This document shows positions 23,521-36,422 of a stretch of 64,000 nt of DNA, in pieces. The position numbers and the translations under genes were made by a program. How positions within the stretch are numbered: position 1 is the stretch's first letter; every line of letters begins with the position of its first letter. The stretch is taken from contig OZ037914.1 in assembly GCA_964035575.1 (NCBI GenBank), forward strand, positions 382,176 through 446,175, read 5' to 3'. The notes under the pieces are model-generated. The model was not told the origin of the DNA, did not search any database, and worked only from the letters and a program-made list of their open reading frames with translations. The stretch is from Rhynchopus sp. YZ270_cl-10 (taxonomy: Eukaryota > Euglenozoa > Diplonemea > Diplonemida > Diplonemidae).

Positions 23521-24586
23521 CTGTATGGTACGGGATTTCATGGTGCGGTCGGCAACCCAGTTCCCCAAAAAATGCAAAAAACTTTTTCTCCAAATCTGCA
23601 AAAGTTTTTTTTTTTTTTCAAAACTGAGGTTCAGCCTCAGTTCTACTATGGTATATAAATCTCTGGATAATTTGTTGAATTAGTGTAGACCGTTTGAAAG
23701 GGGTATTTGCTCATACGCAGATACGGGGGGTTTTTTTGGAAGGGTTGTGCAATCGCTATCTTCGTAAAATGTTTCCTTTTTTTCTATGATTGTATAGTGC
23801 CGAGACACAGAGCATGAACTCAACACTATTTCCCTTCCTTTTTGGGAATACCCCCTCACATTAACTTCTCTGAACTCAGACAACTGATTTCGAGAGAAAA
23901 AAATTCGAGCGATTCCAAATTGATAACATTGTGGTAAAAATATGTTGCTCACCCCACGTGGTGGATTTTTTTCCTCCTTTTTTGAGGGGAGGTTTTTAAA
24001 AATGTTCTAGGGAAGGGGTGAAATTCAGTTTGAAAGAGAAAAATGAGAGTGCAAAACGTCTCATCGGACATTTGGTGGACATAGGATGGCATATAAAACC
24101 ACCCCAGTCTACCAGTGATTCTAAAAAAAATTTTGTTTGATTGTAGACTACTATCACTAGATAGTAAGGGTTTTTCTTCACAGGATCCTTAAAGGAGAGC
24201 AAAGAGAAGGAGTACGCTTTGCAGTAGGTGTCAGAGATTCTAAAAGAAAAGAAGAAAAAAACACACATTGTTAGACGAACCAAGCCTCAGTCACCTTGCA
24301 ACTTAAAGTGAAGTTGATAAACTAAAAAAGGGAAGAGTGAGGGGGAAACTTGAAAGATGAACGGGCCTCATAAAGGGCACGCACAACATCTAAGGGGGAA
24401 AAAAACACTTTGTTGGATGGGGAAAAAAATGAATGAAAATCATCCAAAACCGACTGTACTTAATTCTAAAAAAGAGTAGTTGAAAAACGTGTTAAAACGC
24501 ATCTCAGTTGAGCTCATGCAAAGGGTGAGAGACGTGAGTGGTTTTAAAATGAAACTTCAAAAAAAAAAGGCAGATGAAACCAAAAC

Positions 24587-25486
24587 CAGGGCTTTCCGCA
24601 GGGGGGACCAGGGGGGACCGCTGGTCCCCCTGGGGGAAAAATGAAAAAATAAGGGGGGACCAGGGGGGACCAGCCTGCCCTTGAGGGTTCTGAGGCTTCC
24701 TATTTGGACTTTTCCAGATTTTTTACATTTTTTCGTACCGTCCTGTCCCCGCACGTTCAAATACAGGCATAAAATACGGTTCCAGCTTCCCCTCCTCTCA
24801 AAAATAAGGCAACAGTGGGAGTCAACACCGAACCCTGTGTTCGCGTCAGTTGCAGGCAAACGTCCAGCATCAGAGACAATTGAGGTTGTGTACAAGAAGA
24901 AGGAGAAGACGTGTCAATCTCATTCAATTATGAAGGTTGGAAGACGGAGAAGATCTCAAATGTTGCGTACCGTGGCTTCGCCAGAAAGTTTTGTTTCAGC
25001 AAAATATGGAAGTAAATTGATGGCAATAATTTATTGAGGTGCCGTTTCCCGCGCTGGGTATTTTTCTGACGATAATTACCAACGACAGTGCCATTTTTAT
25101 GGCGATATTTTTAGAAATGTTGCGTACCGTGGCTTCGCCAGGTACCTTGGGTGCCACGACCGCCGCTTCTTTTATAGATGTACTGAGGTTACTGATGAGA
25201 GAAGTCTGACACTCCCTGCGGCTTGTGGTTCACCCTCCCACCCCTCGCGCCTTCCACGATTTTGTGCATCAGAGGGGGGAAAGCGCGTCACCTCTCTGCA
25301 CTGGCAGGGAGGCGCGCTCACGAAGCGACCACTTTTACGGGGGGAAAGCTCGGGGCCCAAATCACCCCCGTAGGGGTGATTGGCGAGAGCCCTAACAACA
25401 AGGCGCGAAAAAAAAAAAAAAAAAATCACCTTTTTTTTGGCTGGTCCCCCTGGGAGCCAAAACCCCAATTCCTGCGGAGAGCCCTG
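24587..25486. mobile_element. hAT-like non-autonomous element (CAGGG..CCCTG ends)
   Basis: The ends read CAGGGCTTTCCGCAGG and, inverted, CAGGGCTCTCCGCAGG, followed on both sides by GGGGGACCAG. CAAAAC flanks both ends directly (24581-24586 and 25487-25492). CAGGG termini are typical of hAT elements, but hATs usually leave 8-bp duplications, so the superfamily is an inference. The 900-bp body has no recognisable transposase. It carries TTGCGTACCGTGGCTTCGCC twice (24962 and 25123), a motif also found in the 43.4- and 59.4-kb repeats. Confidence 0.75.
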
Positions 25487-26163
25487 CAAAACTGGAAAAA
25501 AAAAAAATGTGAACAGGGCCTAATATTGGGGAGCGATTCGATTCACATTAAATTGGGGAACTTTAAAAAACTAAGAAAAATGGGGGTTGAAAAATGCAAA
25601 GCACTTGGAACAGCGTGCTGACAGAAATGGGGGTGTTTTATGGGTGATCTAGAAAAGAAAAAAAAACTTGAAAAAAAAAAAGGGGGTGAACATCTTCATT
25701 CCATAAAGGTGTATACCCCCTACAGAGAGTAGGAGAGAGAGAGAGAAAAGAGGAGTGTGGGTAGGTACTCATAGAACAACGGTTCTTTCGTTATCAAACA
25801 AAAAAAAAAAAAAATGTGACCCAAAATACAAAAAGCCCTCTTGTGACAGTGTACATTTTGGTGGCCAAAAAAAAATTGAAGAATGTTCTGTAAGATTTTG
25901 TGTAGCCTCTTCCCACAACAGGTCTGCATTTTTTTTGTCCAATACCCTGAATTCTTCCATCTCTGACAAACACACTACTTCCTCCCCCTTCTCCGTCCTT
26001 CACAGGCTCTCTTTCCTTCTTTTTCTCTCTCCCACTCACAAAAATTACTCTGAACATTGCCATTTATTTCAACATTTTGGTTTTTCAAAAGAAAAAAAGA
26101 AAGCTCTAACTTTAGATCAAACCCCCAACAATCTCAATACATAGAATTTTATTTCCTCCTTAT

Positions 26164-29100
26164 TTATCCTCGCAACCTTGCAGGTCTCCGCCCCATACTG
26201 TTCTCTGATGCGCTCCTGGGGCGCAGATCGTCCGGTACAAGCGTTGTAACTGGGATGTTTTGTGTGTATCGTGAGAGCGATCCTGGGGGTGCGTTGGTTG
26301 CTTGGGGCTTTAGCATGAGGGTCATCTCTTCGCCTTCCCTGTTGATGACAACGGGGAAAGGTTTGGTGGGAAGGGTCCCTACCACCTGCCGGAAGACTTC
26401 CAATGATTGCACCCGCTTCCCCGCAATCTCTTTGATGAAGTCGCCAGCCTTAATCCCTGCCTGCAAGGCTGCTCCTTTGCTCTTCACAATCTTGACTCCT
26501 GGGTAGTCCTGCTTGCTTGCACCTACCCGCACACCATCGGTCACCTCAACCCCAAAATACGCAAACGTACCATTCTGCCTGCCACTCCGTACCGTAGTGG
26601 TTGCTTGAACCTTTGTTACTGTGACGGAGGAGACCTGAGAGGCTTCGATTGCAACGGGGCTGTGGGATGCTCTCGCTTCTTTCTGTTCAAGGATTCGTCG
26701 GGAGCGTGCGAGGGCGACTCTATCTTGCGCTTCGAACTCATCAAGCTTGGACTCAAATTGTGAAGGGCGGGTCATCAATAAGGCGTGAAGTCCTTCTGCT
26801 AAGGGGCCTCCTCGCGCTTCTTCGAGGGCTGCTGCAACGAGACCGTTTGCTTGCGATTCAAGACCAAGATCTTGCAGTGCACTACGAAGTGTCAATTCAT
26901 CTAACACTCCTCCCTTTCTGTAGATTGCATTTTGTTAAAATGTATGTTGGGGAAGAAAATGATTCATACGTAATACTCACCAAGGCCAGATCAATGCTGC
27001 CGTGCTCTGTTAGAAGCGCGTTTCGGACGTCTTCCTGATGGGTTTTTTTTGTTATAATGTAGTATAGTGTTTTCTTCTTACATACCAAAGAAAATGGTGT
27101 TGTTGACCGATATGCCCCGTAAAGTGGTTGTGACGTAGGTGAGATAGACCCGCCTGTCTGTGCTGAAGGTGCTAGTGAGGCTGGAGACAGTGGGTGTGGT
27201 GTACCAGAGGGTGACCGGTTCGATGTGACCCCTTGAGACGCAACTTCGCCCCCCTTGAGTGCAGCCAGCTCGCCCATAAGTGCACTGCGCTCTTCCTCCC
27301 ATAGGGCACGGTCGCGCTTTTCCTTTTCCTTCTCAGAGTCGAGCTCCTGAAGGAAGGTGTCAAATTCGAACTTCTCCTGTCTCCAGTCTTCTCGGGTTTG
27401 TTGCGCATCCTGTAATGGGGTTGAAGAGTTTGGAAGGTGGGAGGGGGTGGAAGGGGGCATACCTCAGTCGCTTTGAGACGTTCTGCTTCGGATTGGCGGC
27501 ATTTGTTGTCGAGACGTTCAATTTCCTTTTGGAGGATTTCGTGTTGTGCGTCCCAGTCGCCGTTTTGGTGGCGTCCGTTTTGCTCGTGTGGGGAGCGGGG
27601 TTCGGAGCGGGCGCGGAGCTCGGAGAGCTGTTGGAGGAGGGAGGTGCGTTCGGTGTCCCAGCGTTCGCGTTCGTCGAGGAGACGGGTGGCGGCGTGGGCA
27701 GAGAGGTCGGGGGCACCGTGCTGGCTGGTGTGGCTGCTGGCACGGCTGCGGCTGCGGTGGTTTGTGTCGAGTTGTGCGTTGAGGTGTTCGATGGTGTCGT
27801 CGTGCTGCTGTTGCATGGCGGCAGCTGCAGCATGGGCCTCGGAGAGCTCGTGTGCAAGTCTCTCGACCTCAGCCCTCTCCTTCGCAAGCTCAGCCCTCTC
27901 CACAACCCGCTTCTTATCAATCGCATCCTGCTTCTGCTCCAATTCATCAATCAGTTTGTTGACCGCCTGCTTCTTGGTCTCGCTTTCGGTGCTGTCAGAG
28001 CGGTGCAGTGCTGCGGCGTTGAGCTCTGCTGCGCTGAGTTGGTCCGATAGCTCCTGTAGGTTGGGGTTGGGGTGGGGTGGGGGAGTAGTAGAGTGGGGCA
28101 TACCGCAACTTGTCTGCGCAGTACGTTTGCCTCCTCCTGTGCCTTGGTGCGTTCTTGGTCCCATTCGCGGCGTTCGCGAAGAACATCGCGGCCGCTGTCC
28201 TGTCTGTTCTCCTGAGCTTCATCGACAAGGCGTTTGTAGCGTTCAATTTGCTGTGCCATGTGTGAACGGTCGGAGTCCCATGCCTGTTTCTCTGTGTCGT
28301 GCTTGTCGCGTTGGTACACTTCGGCGTCCTCCTTTTCGCGTGTGGTGCGTGCAGCCTGCGCCTGCGCCTCTCTCAGGTCGTCGCGTGTCCGCCGCAGCTC
28401 TTGGTTGGTCTCCTTCATCTGCGTGTCCATGGAGTGGATGGCAGAGTCCAGCTTGTCGTCGAACTCAGAAGCATCCTTCCCTGCACGCTTGCGTGCCTGC
28501 TCCATCGCCTCTGCCCAGACGGACTCCTTCTCCAACCACCGCGACTCCATTTCCGAACCACGCTCACGAAGGTCCTGCGCCTCCTTGGCATTGCGCTGCA
28601 TCTGGTCTGTGTACTGCCGCTGCAGATGGGTGAAGCTTTCGCGGAGCTGTTCGTATTCATCGAGCTGGTGTTGGCGTTCCCTGCCTGCGTCGGTGTTGAC
28701 CCTGTCGACAGCGGTCTCGAGCTCGGCAATGCGCTTGCGTGCAGCAGCCATCTCATCACGCACATCTTCACGCTCTTGCCGGAGGGTATGATGCACAGTC
28801 TCAGAAACACTGCGCTGTGCCTCGAGCTCTGCCTTGGTCTGTCCTGCAGAGTCGACCAGACGCTTGCGGAGGTCCTCATTCTCGACGCTGAGGCGGGCGT
28901 TCTCCTTATGAGTCTTCTGTGTCTCGAGCCGTGCGTTGTCCAACTCCGTCACCACATCCTCATGACGTTGTTGCAGTCTTTCCACTGTACCTGCACGGTC
29001 CGTATCAGACTGACGAAGCAGCTCCTCCATTTCCTGCTGCATCCGCCTCCGTTCGGTTTGCTGTCTTTCGAGAGAGGCGCGAAGGGTTTCGGCCTGCGTG

Positions 29101-32100
29101 GTGAGCTCTTCGCGTTCTTTGCGCCATTCGTCACGCTCAGAGTCGAGCAGGCTTTGGTCCGTTACCACCTTGCTTTCGAGCCTCCGTGTAGCCACCTCTA
29201 GGTTGTTCTCTAGATGCGCTATGCGGTCGACGAAGCGTGCAATCTCCTCAGTCTGTTGTGTGGAGGTTACTTCAGACTCTTCGCGCACTGCGCAGGTTTC
29301 TGCGACGGCAGCTTCGAGTGACTGTTTGCAGGTGTTGCGTTCGCTCCAGAGCTTGGCTCGCTCTGCACGCCACTCTTCGCGCTCCTTTGCGAAGGAAGCG
29401 CGGTCCTTCTCGTGAGCGTCTGTAGTAGCACCCAGCTGCGTCTGCCATGCCTCGCGTAGTGCTGACATCTCCCGTCGTGCTTCCTCCTGCTGTGCTTCGG
29501 CTTCTTCTAAGCCTGCGCGCTGCAGCTGTCTGTTCATGCCATTGATCTCCCGTTGGTGGGTGGCCTTGAGTTCATCGTTGAGTTTCAGCATCCGGTCCCT
29601 CGCCTCCTCCCATTCTTGTCTTTCCTTCTCATGCGCCTCGATGGTCTGTTGGTGGTCCTGGCGTGTCCTCTGTCGTTCTTCTGCTCGGTCGGATTCGGCG
29701 CGTTGACGCCATCCTGCCTTCTCGGCTTGGAGTTTCGCAAGCTGCGCTTCATAGCGTGCGATCTCTTGGTTGAAGTTTTCCCGAGCAGTTTCAAGAAAGC
29801 TGTCTGCCATAGCCTCGCGTTCAGAGGCACCACTTTGCGCGCGTTCCAGCTCTGCGCGGTGCGCTTCTTGGAGGCGTTTCTGTTCTGCTTCCCATTCTGC
29901 GGTGGCTTCGGCGTGGCTGCTTGCGAGGGCTGCCATTTCCTGCTCGAGACGTTGCATGTAGCTTGCCTCGAGTTGCGAGGCTTTGGAGAGGTATGAGGTT
30001 TCGGCTTCCTTGCGTGCCTTGGACATTGCTTTGTCGTGGTCTGCAAGCTGTGCTTGGTGTTCCTGGGCAAGCTCGGCGGCGCCTTGCTCCAGTTGGTTGA
30101 GCTTTTCGCGAAGGAGTGCCTGCTCCTGCGCCCAGCGAAGCCGTTCCTGTTCGGTTTCTTCGTTTTTAAGTGCGTGTCTGGAGTGGATGTCTTCGACCTC
30201 TGCCTGAGCGTTCTCAACCTCCTGCCGCATGCTCACGCACTTCATCTTATACTTCTCCCTCTCCACCTCAAAGTCCTCATGTAAGAGCTGTAGCTCACGA
30301 GAGGCACGGCGCTTTTCGACGGCGATTTCTTCGTCTTTTGCTTCGAGGCTTTGCTGTACGGTTTCGTAGGCGTCGGTGTGGCGTTTCTTTTCCATGTCGG
30401 CGTTGTGCTTGAGAGAGCGGGTTTCTTCTTTGTGTCTCGTGGCAGCCTCGTGGGAGGTGGCGCGGGCCTCTTGGATCTCGGCTTCTAAGGAGGCTAGGCG
30501 GGTGGTCCATTCTTCGCGTTCGATGGAGATTTCTTGCATGACTTCGTCGCTGACGCGGTTGGAGGCGCGGAGCGCTTCGTCGAGCTGCATCTGTAGGTCG
30601 TTGATGCGTGCTTTGAGTTGTGCCCGCTCTGCTGTCCATTGCCGCCGTTCGTCGTCGTTGACAAGCTTTTCCTCTTCAAGGAGGCGGGTGAGCTGCCTCG
30701 TCGCTTCGTCGTGCCGCTCCTTGGCCTTCGTGTTCGAAGCAATCAGCTCCGTTCTGTCGCGATCCCACTGCGTTCGTTCCGTCTCCGCAGTAGCCCTCTC
30801 ATTGCTCAGCTCCATATCCTGTTGTCTCTGCATCTCATTCATATCCTCCTGGGTCTGCGAAATCCGCTCCATAAGACCACGTTTTTCCTTTGTCCACGAA
30901 ACACGGTCTTGCTCGAGAAGGGAGCGGGTTGACTCTTCTTCCGCAATGTGTCGTTGTTCCACTTCGCGTATAGTGTGTCCTGCTTCCTCTAAACGGCGTT
31001 CGAGGGAGCGCCGTTCAGTGTCCCATAGACGTACCGCAACGTCGTGGTCCTCCTGCAGTGTTTGGGTGTCGCGGTGGCCGGAACGTAGCTTTGTCTCCAA
31101 CTCTTCAATGTTCTGTTGTAAGGCCTCCTTTTCTTGCATCAGAGCAAGCTTTGCGGATTGGACCTGAGAGACAGCTGTTGCACGCTTTTCGTCCATCTCT
31201 GCTACTACCTGGGAGAGCCGTTCTTCGGCAGATTCCTGCGCTGCAGTGATCTGCGTTCGCAACGTTAACACCTCTTCGGTATGAGTGTGCTTCAGCACTG
31301 TGATGCTGTGTTGTGTTTGACGTACGTTTTCTTCAACGCGGCGCTCGCTGACGGAGACGGTTTCATTGCGTTCTTCGTCAGCCCGACGGAGTTGTTGTTC
31401 TAGACGTTGTCTTTGTACGTTGATCTCTTGGAGGGTTGTTTTCATGGACGCAATGGTTTCGTCAAGCTCCTCAATACGGAAGGTGTGCTGTTCGACTCTG
31501 TTGCGTTCGGTGTCGGCCTCCATCTTGTATTCATCAGCACGCTCCATGGCGGTAATGTAGCGGGCTTCGAGGGAGGCACGCTCTGCATCCCAACGGCGTT
31601 GTTCTGCGTCAAGTGTCGCGCGTGTTTCGTCCATTTGATCAGTAAGGCGACGTTGCGTGGAATGACTCATATTCTTCAGCTTTGCCTGCAACTCCGACAC
31701 CTGTTGTCTCAATGCTGCAACAGACGCACCGTTCTCCTCTTCAATGAGAGTCAACCGGGTGCGCTCCTCCAACCACTGTCTCCGGTCCTCAGCGCGTTGT
31801 CTTCTCTCCTCTTCTATTCCCTCCTCTCTCGCATCCCAGCGTTGCTGTAACTGCCGCTGTTCGTTGCGTTCAGATGTAAGCTTATTCTTTAATTCCGTGA
31901 GTCTCGCCCCCATTGCCTCCTTTTCAAGCGAAAGCGATTCTTCTTGAGCATGGAGATCCTCATCTCTAAGCTTGCGTGCCTCTTCACAACGCGCTTTGAG
32001 ACGATCAATATCTAACAGAGCCTCTGCTAGCTCTGCCTTTGTATTCCGAAAGGACGCTTCACGGAGTTCCATGGAGTGCATAATAGAAGGGAGACGTGCG

Positions 32101-34436
32101 GTGACACCACGTACCTTGGCGCTCACGTGTTGTGATGCAACCACCATGTCGCCAGACACTTCTACACATACACGCCGTGTGCCTACCTTAACTACGTGAA
32201 GGCCGGAAGACAAAGGAGCGGTGACCTGAGCCGCAAGGTAGCCTCCTTGACGGCGTTTTAGTTCATAGGTTTTCTCGTGGTGTTCTATGCTGACTGGAGG
32301 AAAGGCAGAGTCTGGGAAGGTCTGTAGTGTGTTCCCCACTGCGTCGACTGGAGTTGCGATCACTTCGCATATCCCGCCAGGGGGAAGCACAGTGGGAGAT
32401 ACTGAAACCAACAGGTCATCATACGCACCAACATGGGTGCCTCCGGTTGCCCAAAGCTTTGTGGTTTTCGATTCCGATCCGGAGGAGATTTGGACCTCGG
32501 TGCTGCCAGACCATTTGCTGTTGAAGGTGAAGGTTAAACCTCCGGGAATAGAAGGGTCCGGGGTGATCTGTGATGTTCTAAAAACATCTTCGTCAGATAC
32601 ATTGATGAGAAGGGATTGCGTTGGGGGTGCGGTTTTTGCAGGCAGACCATCTGCATCAAAGAACAGAACCGTGCATTTTATATTCGACCCAACGCTAATA
32701 CAACCAGAAGGGGGATCGAGAACTATGTCAAATCGTTCTGTTGCAACACCTCCTGCACGGTTCACGGAGACTCGCCCAGCACGACGTACCTTCTCCCCTA
32801 CCACAATATTAATCGTGCTTGACCCTACAGAGAGCGGGACAAAATGAAACCCATATTCCCCTGCAGCAATCTCAAAGAGCTCCTCCCCGAGGTCCGTCGC
32901 ATCGCCCCCTTCACTACTCCCAGTATAATATTTAATAAGCTGCGAAGGCGACGGCGCTGGACAAGCAAACCCTTTCGCATCAAATAACTTCACCTTTGCA
33001 GTAGCACGATCCCCTACGGTCAGAGTGTTCGGTACATCGAGGATGGTTCTGTTTAAATCCGGTTTGGGTACATCAGCGGTAAACGCTGCTGAAGCGAGCT
33101 CCTGTCCACGCATATCCAGAACACTAATGGTCACCTTCCCTGCTGTAGGGCGGATCACTAATTTATGAGTGAATTGAGAAAGCTTTTCTACATGAGCTAT
33201 TATGTCACCTCCAACGACCTGAACGATTGGTGCTGAGGGCATTTCGTCCCTTTCATCGAGAGGTGGGGTGCGGGATGGGGAGACGTGCTTGCCGGTTGGG
33301 CGAGCATGGGAGGTGAATGCGGTAGAGATGAGGTCGCCTGTTGCTGTGCGTGGGGTGATGAGGAGTTCACAGCGGTGCTGCAGACGGAGAAGCGCCGGCT
33401 GGGGTGTAAAAGTTGTCCCCGATAGGTCCACCCCACTACCGCTCCCCTCCACCAACGCAAGGGCCTGCGAACGGACCTCGCCACTCTTCTCGTTTTGCAC
33501 AGCTACGGTCACCATCGCTGCCCCTTCCCTGCTCCCTGCTGTGAAGGAGGCCTCATAACGCCATTCCGTCCCGCTATTCGATACTGCACGAATTTCAGAA
33601 AAATCATGCGCATTTTCTATACCCAAAAGCTTCGGAAGAACCGGAGAATGCGAAGTGATAGTCACCCCAACACGCTGCCCTGGACGCACCACCGATGGAG
33701 AACACACTGTGTACGCTCCAAGCCCGGTTAACAAATGCGCTTCTTGCACCCCCAATTCATTGTCCAATCGCGTGAGATGAGCGGAAGCATCATTCAAGGC
33801 GTCAGTAGCCTCCATTGTGAGCGACGTTTTGTACCGTTCGCTGCTCTCCTCCTTGAGGATCTGTGCGTTGATAGTCTGGTCCTTCCGCTGTACCTCATGG
33901 CGGTATTGGTTGACCAACTCCTCAAGACGTTGGTTCTGCATCCCCACCGACTGCATTTGAGACTCCATTCTCTGCAAATTGGTTCGTTCTTTACTGAGAT
34001 CGCCTTCTGCGTGCTTTAAACTCAGACGCATCTCGCTTAAGTCTGCAGTAGCTTCGGTGAAGGCACCATCTGCTCGGAGGTTGTGTGATACTATGGAAGC
34101 AAGCTGTTGGTCCTTTTTGCGAAGCGCTTCATTGAGTTTGCGGATAGCCCCATGAAGCTGTTGTACCTGTTGACTTTTTTGTTCGAGAATTCGCTCGCTG
34201 CCGGATTTCATGCTGTTTAAGGATTCTACTTCGAGTTGTCTTTCTTCTCGAAGGGCTTGTTGTGACTCCTCCAACTCAATGTCCTTTTCACGAAGCTGTG
34301 CCTCCAACCGTCCGTACCGCTCCGATAAAAGCGCCAAGTCCTGTCGTAACCCCTCCTCCCCTCCGCCACCACTGCAGTACCAATTAGGGGACACCCCACC
34401 TATCCCCTCTACATGTGGTCTAGGTGTTTCAGACAT
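26164..34436 (-). CDS. Giant coiled-coil protein with Ig-like repeats and C-terminal PDZ domain, 5 exons
   Basis: Five exons (34436-28104, 28053-27463, 27409-27086, 27034-26970, 26917-26164) give 2688 residues. Residues about 30-235 are coiled coil. About 240-770 are beta-rich and look like four or five Ig/filamin-type repeats, with recurring segments such as SPSVVRPGQRVGVTITSHS, DLNRTILDVPNTLTVGDRA and DPPSGCISVGSNIKCTV. About 790-2400 is almost pure coiled coil with Glu/Arg/Gln heptads and a W(D/T)xER motif every 60-100 residues. A Ser/Pro/Gly linker follows. The C-terminus (about 2555-2640) is a PDZ domain, with YFGVEVTDG, GVKIVKSKGAALQAGIKAGD and a FRQVVGTLP segment. The last two joints are short; the GTATGA donor at 26969 was preferred over GTGAGT at 26980 because it fits the phase with the CTACAG acceptor. 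No family match is known to me. A cytoskeletal or scaffold role is inferred from architecture only. Confidence 0.9.
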
Positions 34437-36422
34437 TATGAAAAAAAGATGTCAAATTAAAAAAAACCCCCTAAAAAGGGGGCCCTCAGAGGGGTTTTTG
34501 TGGGCCAAAAGAAAAGAAAAAAGGCTGGAAAAAAATAGCCCTTTTTTTTTGTGTGTATTTCTCCCTCCGGCTGTGTGTTTTGAGATGATGGGGGGAGAAA
34601 AAAAAGAAAGTAGAGTTGAAATACAAAAGCCCTCTCGTGAACAGTGTACCTTTGGTATGACCGGCTGTACTGTAGGGTGGACACCTAACCATGCAAATCC
34701 TACAATCCATTTCGTGGTTTGCATCTGATAAAGAAAATTTCTGTAATTCGTCACCTTGATCACAATCGTTGTTACAGATCATCAGCTGTGTGATCTGTGT
34801 AATTGCACAAGCACGTCATCAGGGATAATGTCACATCCCCAAGCTTTACATAATTTCGGCATGTTTTTATGTTGTGTTCAAGCATGAGCAGGGTGTGGCG
34901 CGGATGCCTGAAGATTAGACGACAGTCCTAGCCTGGGTGCGCCAATGGACCGGAGACCCCGCGATGAGGAGATGACAGATAACAGGAAATGATATTTTAG
35001 AAAGAGAAGAGGGGGAAATATTTTTGTTTTTAATCCGTTGGTTCCTTTTTTTTTGGATTTCGGTTGTTGTTTTTTTTTTTGTTTTGTTTTGTTTTTTTTG
35101 GCGTTGTTTTTTCTTTTTTTTTCCCGCAAACTTTTTTTCCATTTTTTTTGTCTTTCACTTGGGGAATAGGGAGCTTTTTTTTGGGGGGGCAGGGTAGAGA
35201 AATAAAAGCATAACGTGGTTTGGCTGTTGCTTATGCGGTAAAAAAAAAAAAAATTATTTTTGCGAGTCTCGGGTAAGGAGGGGGGTTGTGTTGAGGGGGG
35301 GGAGTCAGGGGGGATGAAACAGGACATAATTTTATAAAAACTTTTTTGAAAGTCAGTACTGAGGAAATAGACCCACCCCCCTCCAAAAAAAAAAAAGTGA
35401 AGTTGATAAATGAAAACGCCCTCTGGGACGCAAGCACTGACACTCCGTGGGGAGGGGAAAAAATAGCACTTTTTTAGTTAGACACCATACACTCATTTCA
35501 GGGAGTGTGTGTCAGAGATGAGACTGTAGAAAAACTCTGATCTAACGAGTCCTTTTTTTTGGTTGGGGTCCCTCTCAGCACAGAACATCTTTCTTTTTGA
35601 TTTTATTTCAATTCAGTTTTGTCATCATTATTCCTATTTTTTTTTAAAAGGGGGGGTTTTTTCCCCTTTTTTTCTGTTGATTTTCTTGTACTTCTCACCT
35701 TTTTTTTCAAAAATAACGCCATTGATTTATCTTCAGAGAAAAAAAACTCCCTTGGCAAATTAAACTAAAAAAAAAAAACAAAAGAAAGAAAAATGCACCA
35801 AATTTCAGCATTTTTTCTACCTTTTTTTTAAAAAAACCATCTTTTTTTCCCCTCTTTTTTTTTTACTCATGAGAAATCCTTTTCGTACTATTTTTTTTGT
35901 TTCTTCTCTCTCTCGTCTCTGCTCTCGTGGGGGGTTTAAATACTCGGCCCTTTTTTTGGTTAGTTTTTTTTTCCCTTTTTTTTTTTTGCTTTGGTTAAAA
36001 ATCAAACAAAGATATCTAAAGGCTTGGGTAAAGCTTGGCTTGGAGGGGTGGAAATTTGAAAAAAAAAAAAAAAAATGGGGGGGGGGGTAAAAAGTGGGTG
36101 GGAAATACACAAAAAACTGTTGAATATTTTCCTTCCATCCACCTTTATTTTTGAGAAAAAAAATACCGTGACTCGTCTGAACAGTTTGTTTCTTCCAGAT
36201 TACCTTTTTCTTCCCCATAAATCGGGGCATTGGAAGTGTGTTTTTTTGTTTCTTTTTTCTATTTACCCCATTAAAATCGGTCTCTGGAGTCAAAAAGAAG
36301 AGATACAACTGAACACAGTGAGAATAACCCCCCTCCTCCCCTTCCCCTCCCTTTTGCTTTGGGCAACTGCCTTTTTTTTTCTCTCCCCTGCATATTTTCT
36401 CTTTTTATTGTCAGCCAGGCTT
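34437..36422. other. AT-rich spacer with R3 and R2 repeats
   Basis: Long T and A runs dominate. An R3 repeat lies at 34613-34735, directly followed by an R1-related tail (34745-34850). A short R2 repeat lies at 35396-35449. No exon seen. Confidence 0.6.
34613..34735 (+). repeat. Interspersed repeat family R3, copy upstream of the PDZ gene
   Basis: TTGAAATACAAAAGCCCTCT, then CGTGAACAGTGTACC, a GGGTGGACACC block, CCATGCAAATCC and TGGTTTGCATCTGATAAA. Lies about 180 bp upstream of the start codon. Confidence 0.7.

Larger units (their letters stand above)
20798..26163. other. Spacer with three transposon-like elements, no genes
   Basis: 5.4 kb with elements at 21190-21780, 22141-23077 and 24587-25486. 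It also has an R5 repeat (21032-21070, CGCCTCACCGTTCATCGGCG), an R1 hairpin (21794-21832) and a GGCGCCGCAGGC repeat block at 23341-23520. No host exon recognised. Confidence 0.6.

Noticed and set aside
26970-26981. GTGAGT at 26980 as splice donor for the PDZ gene
   Set aside because: It would need a poor AAAG acceptor to keep frame; GTATGA 11 bases further fits phase with the CTACAG acceptor and the donor pattern of the other genes.
27437-28633. 398-codon plus-strand open frame rich in Ser, Cys and Arg
   Set aside because: Antisense of the coiled-coil exons of the PDZ protein; no domain and no own start context.
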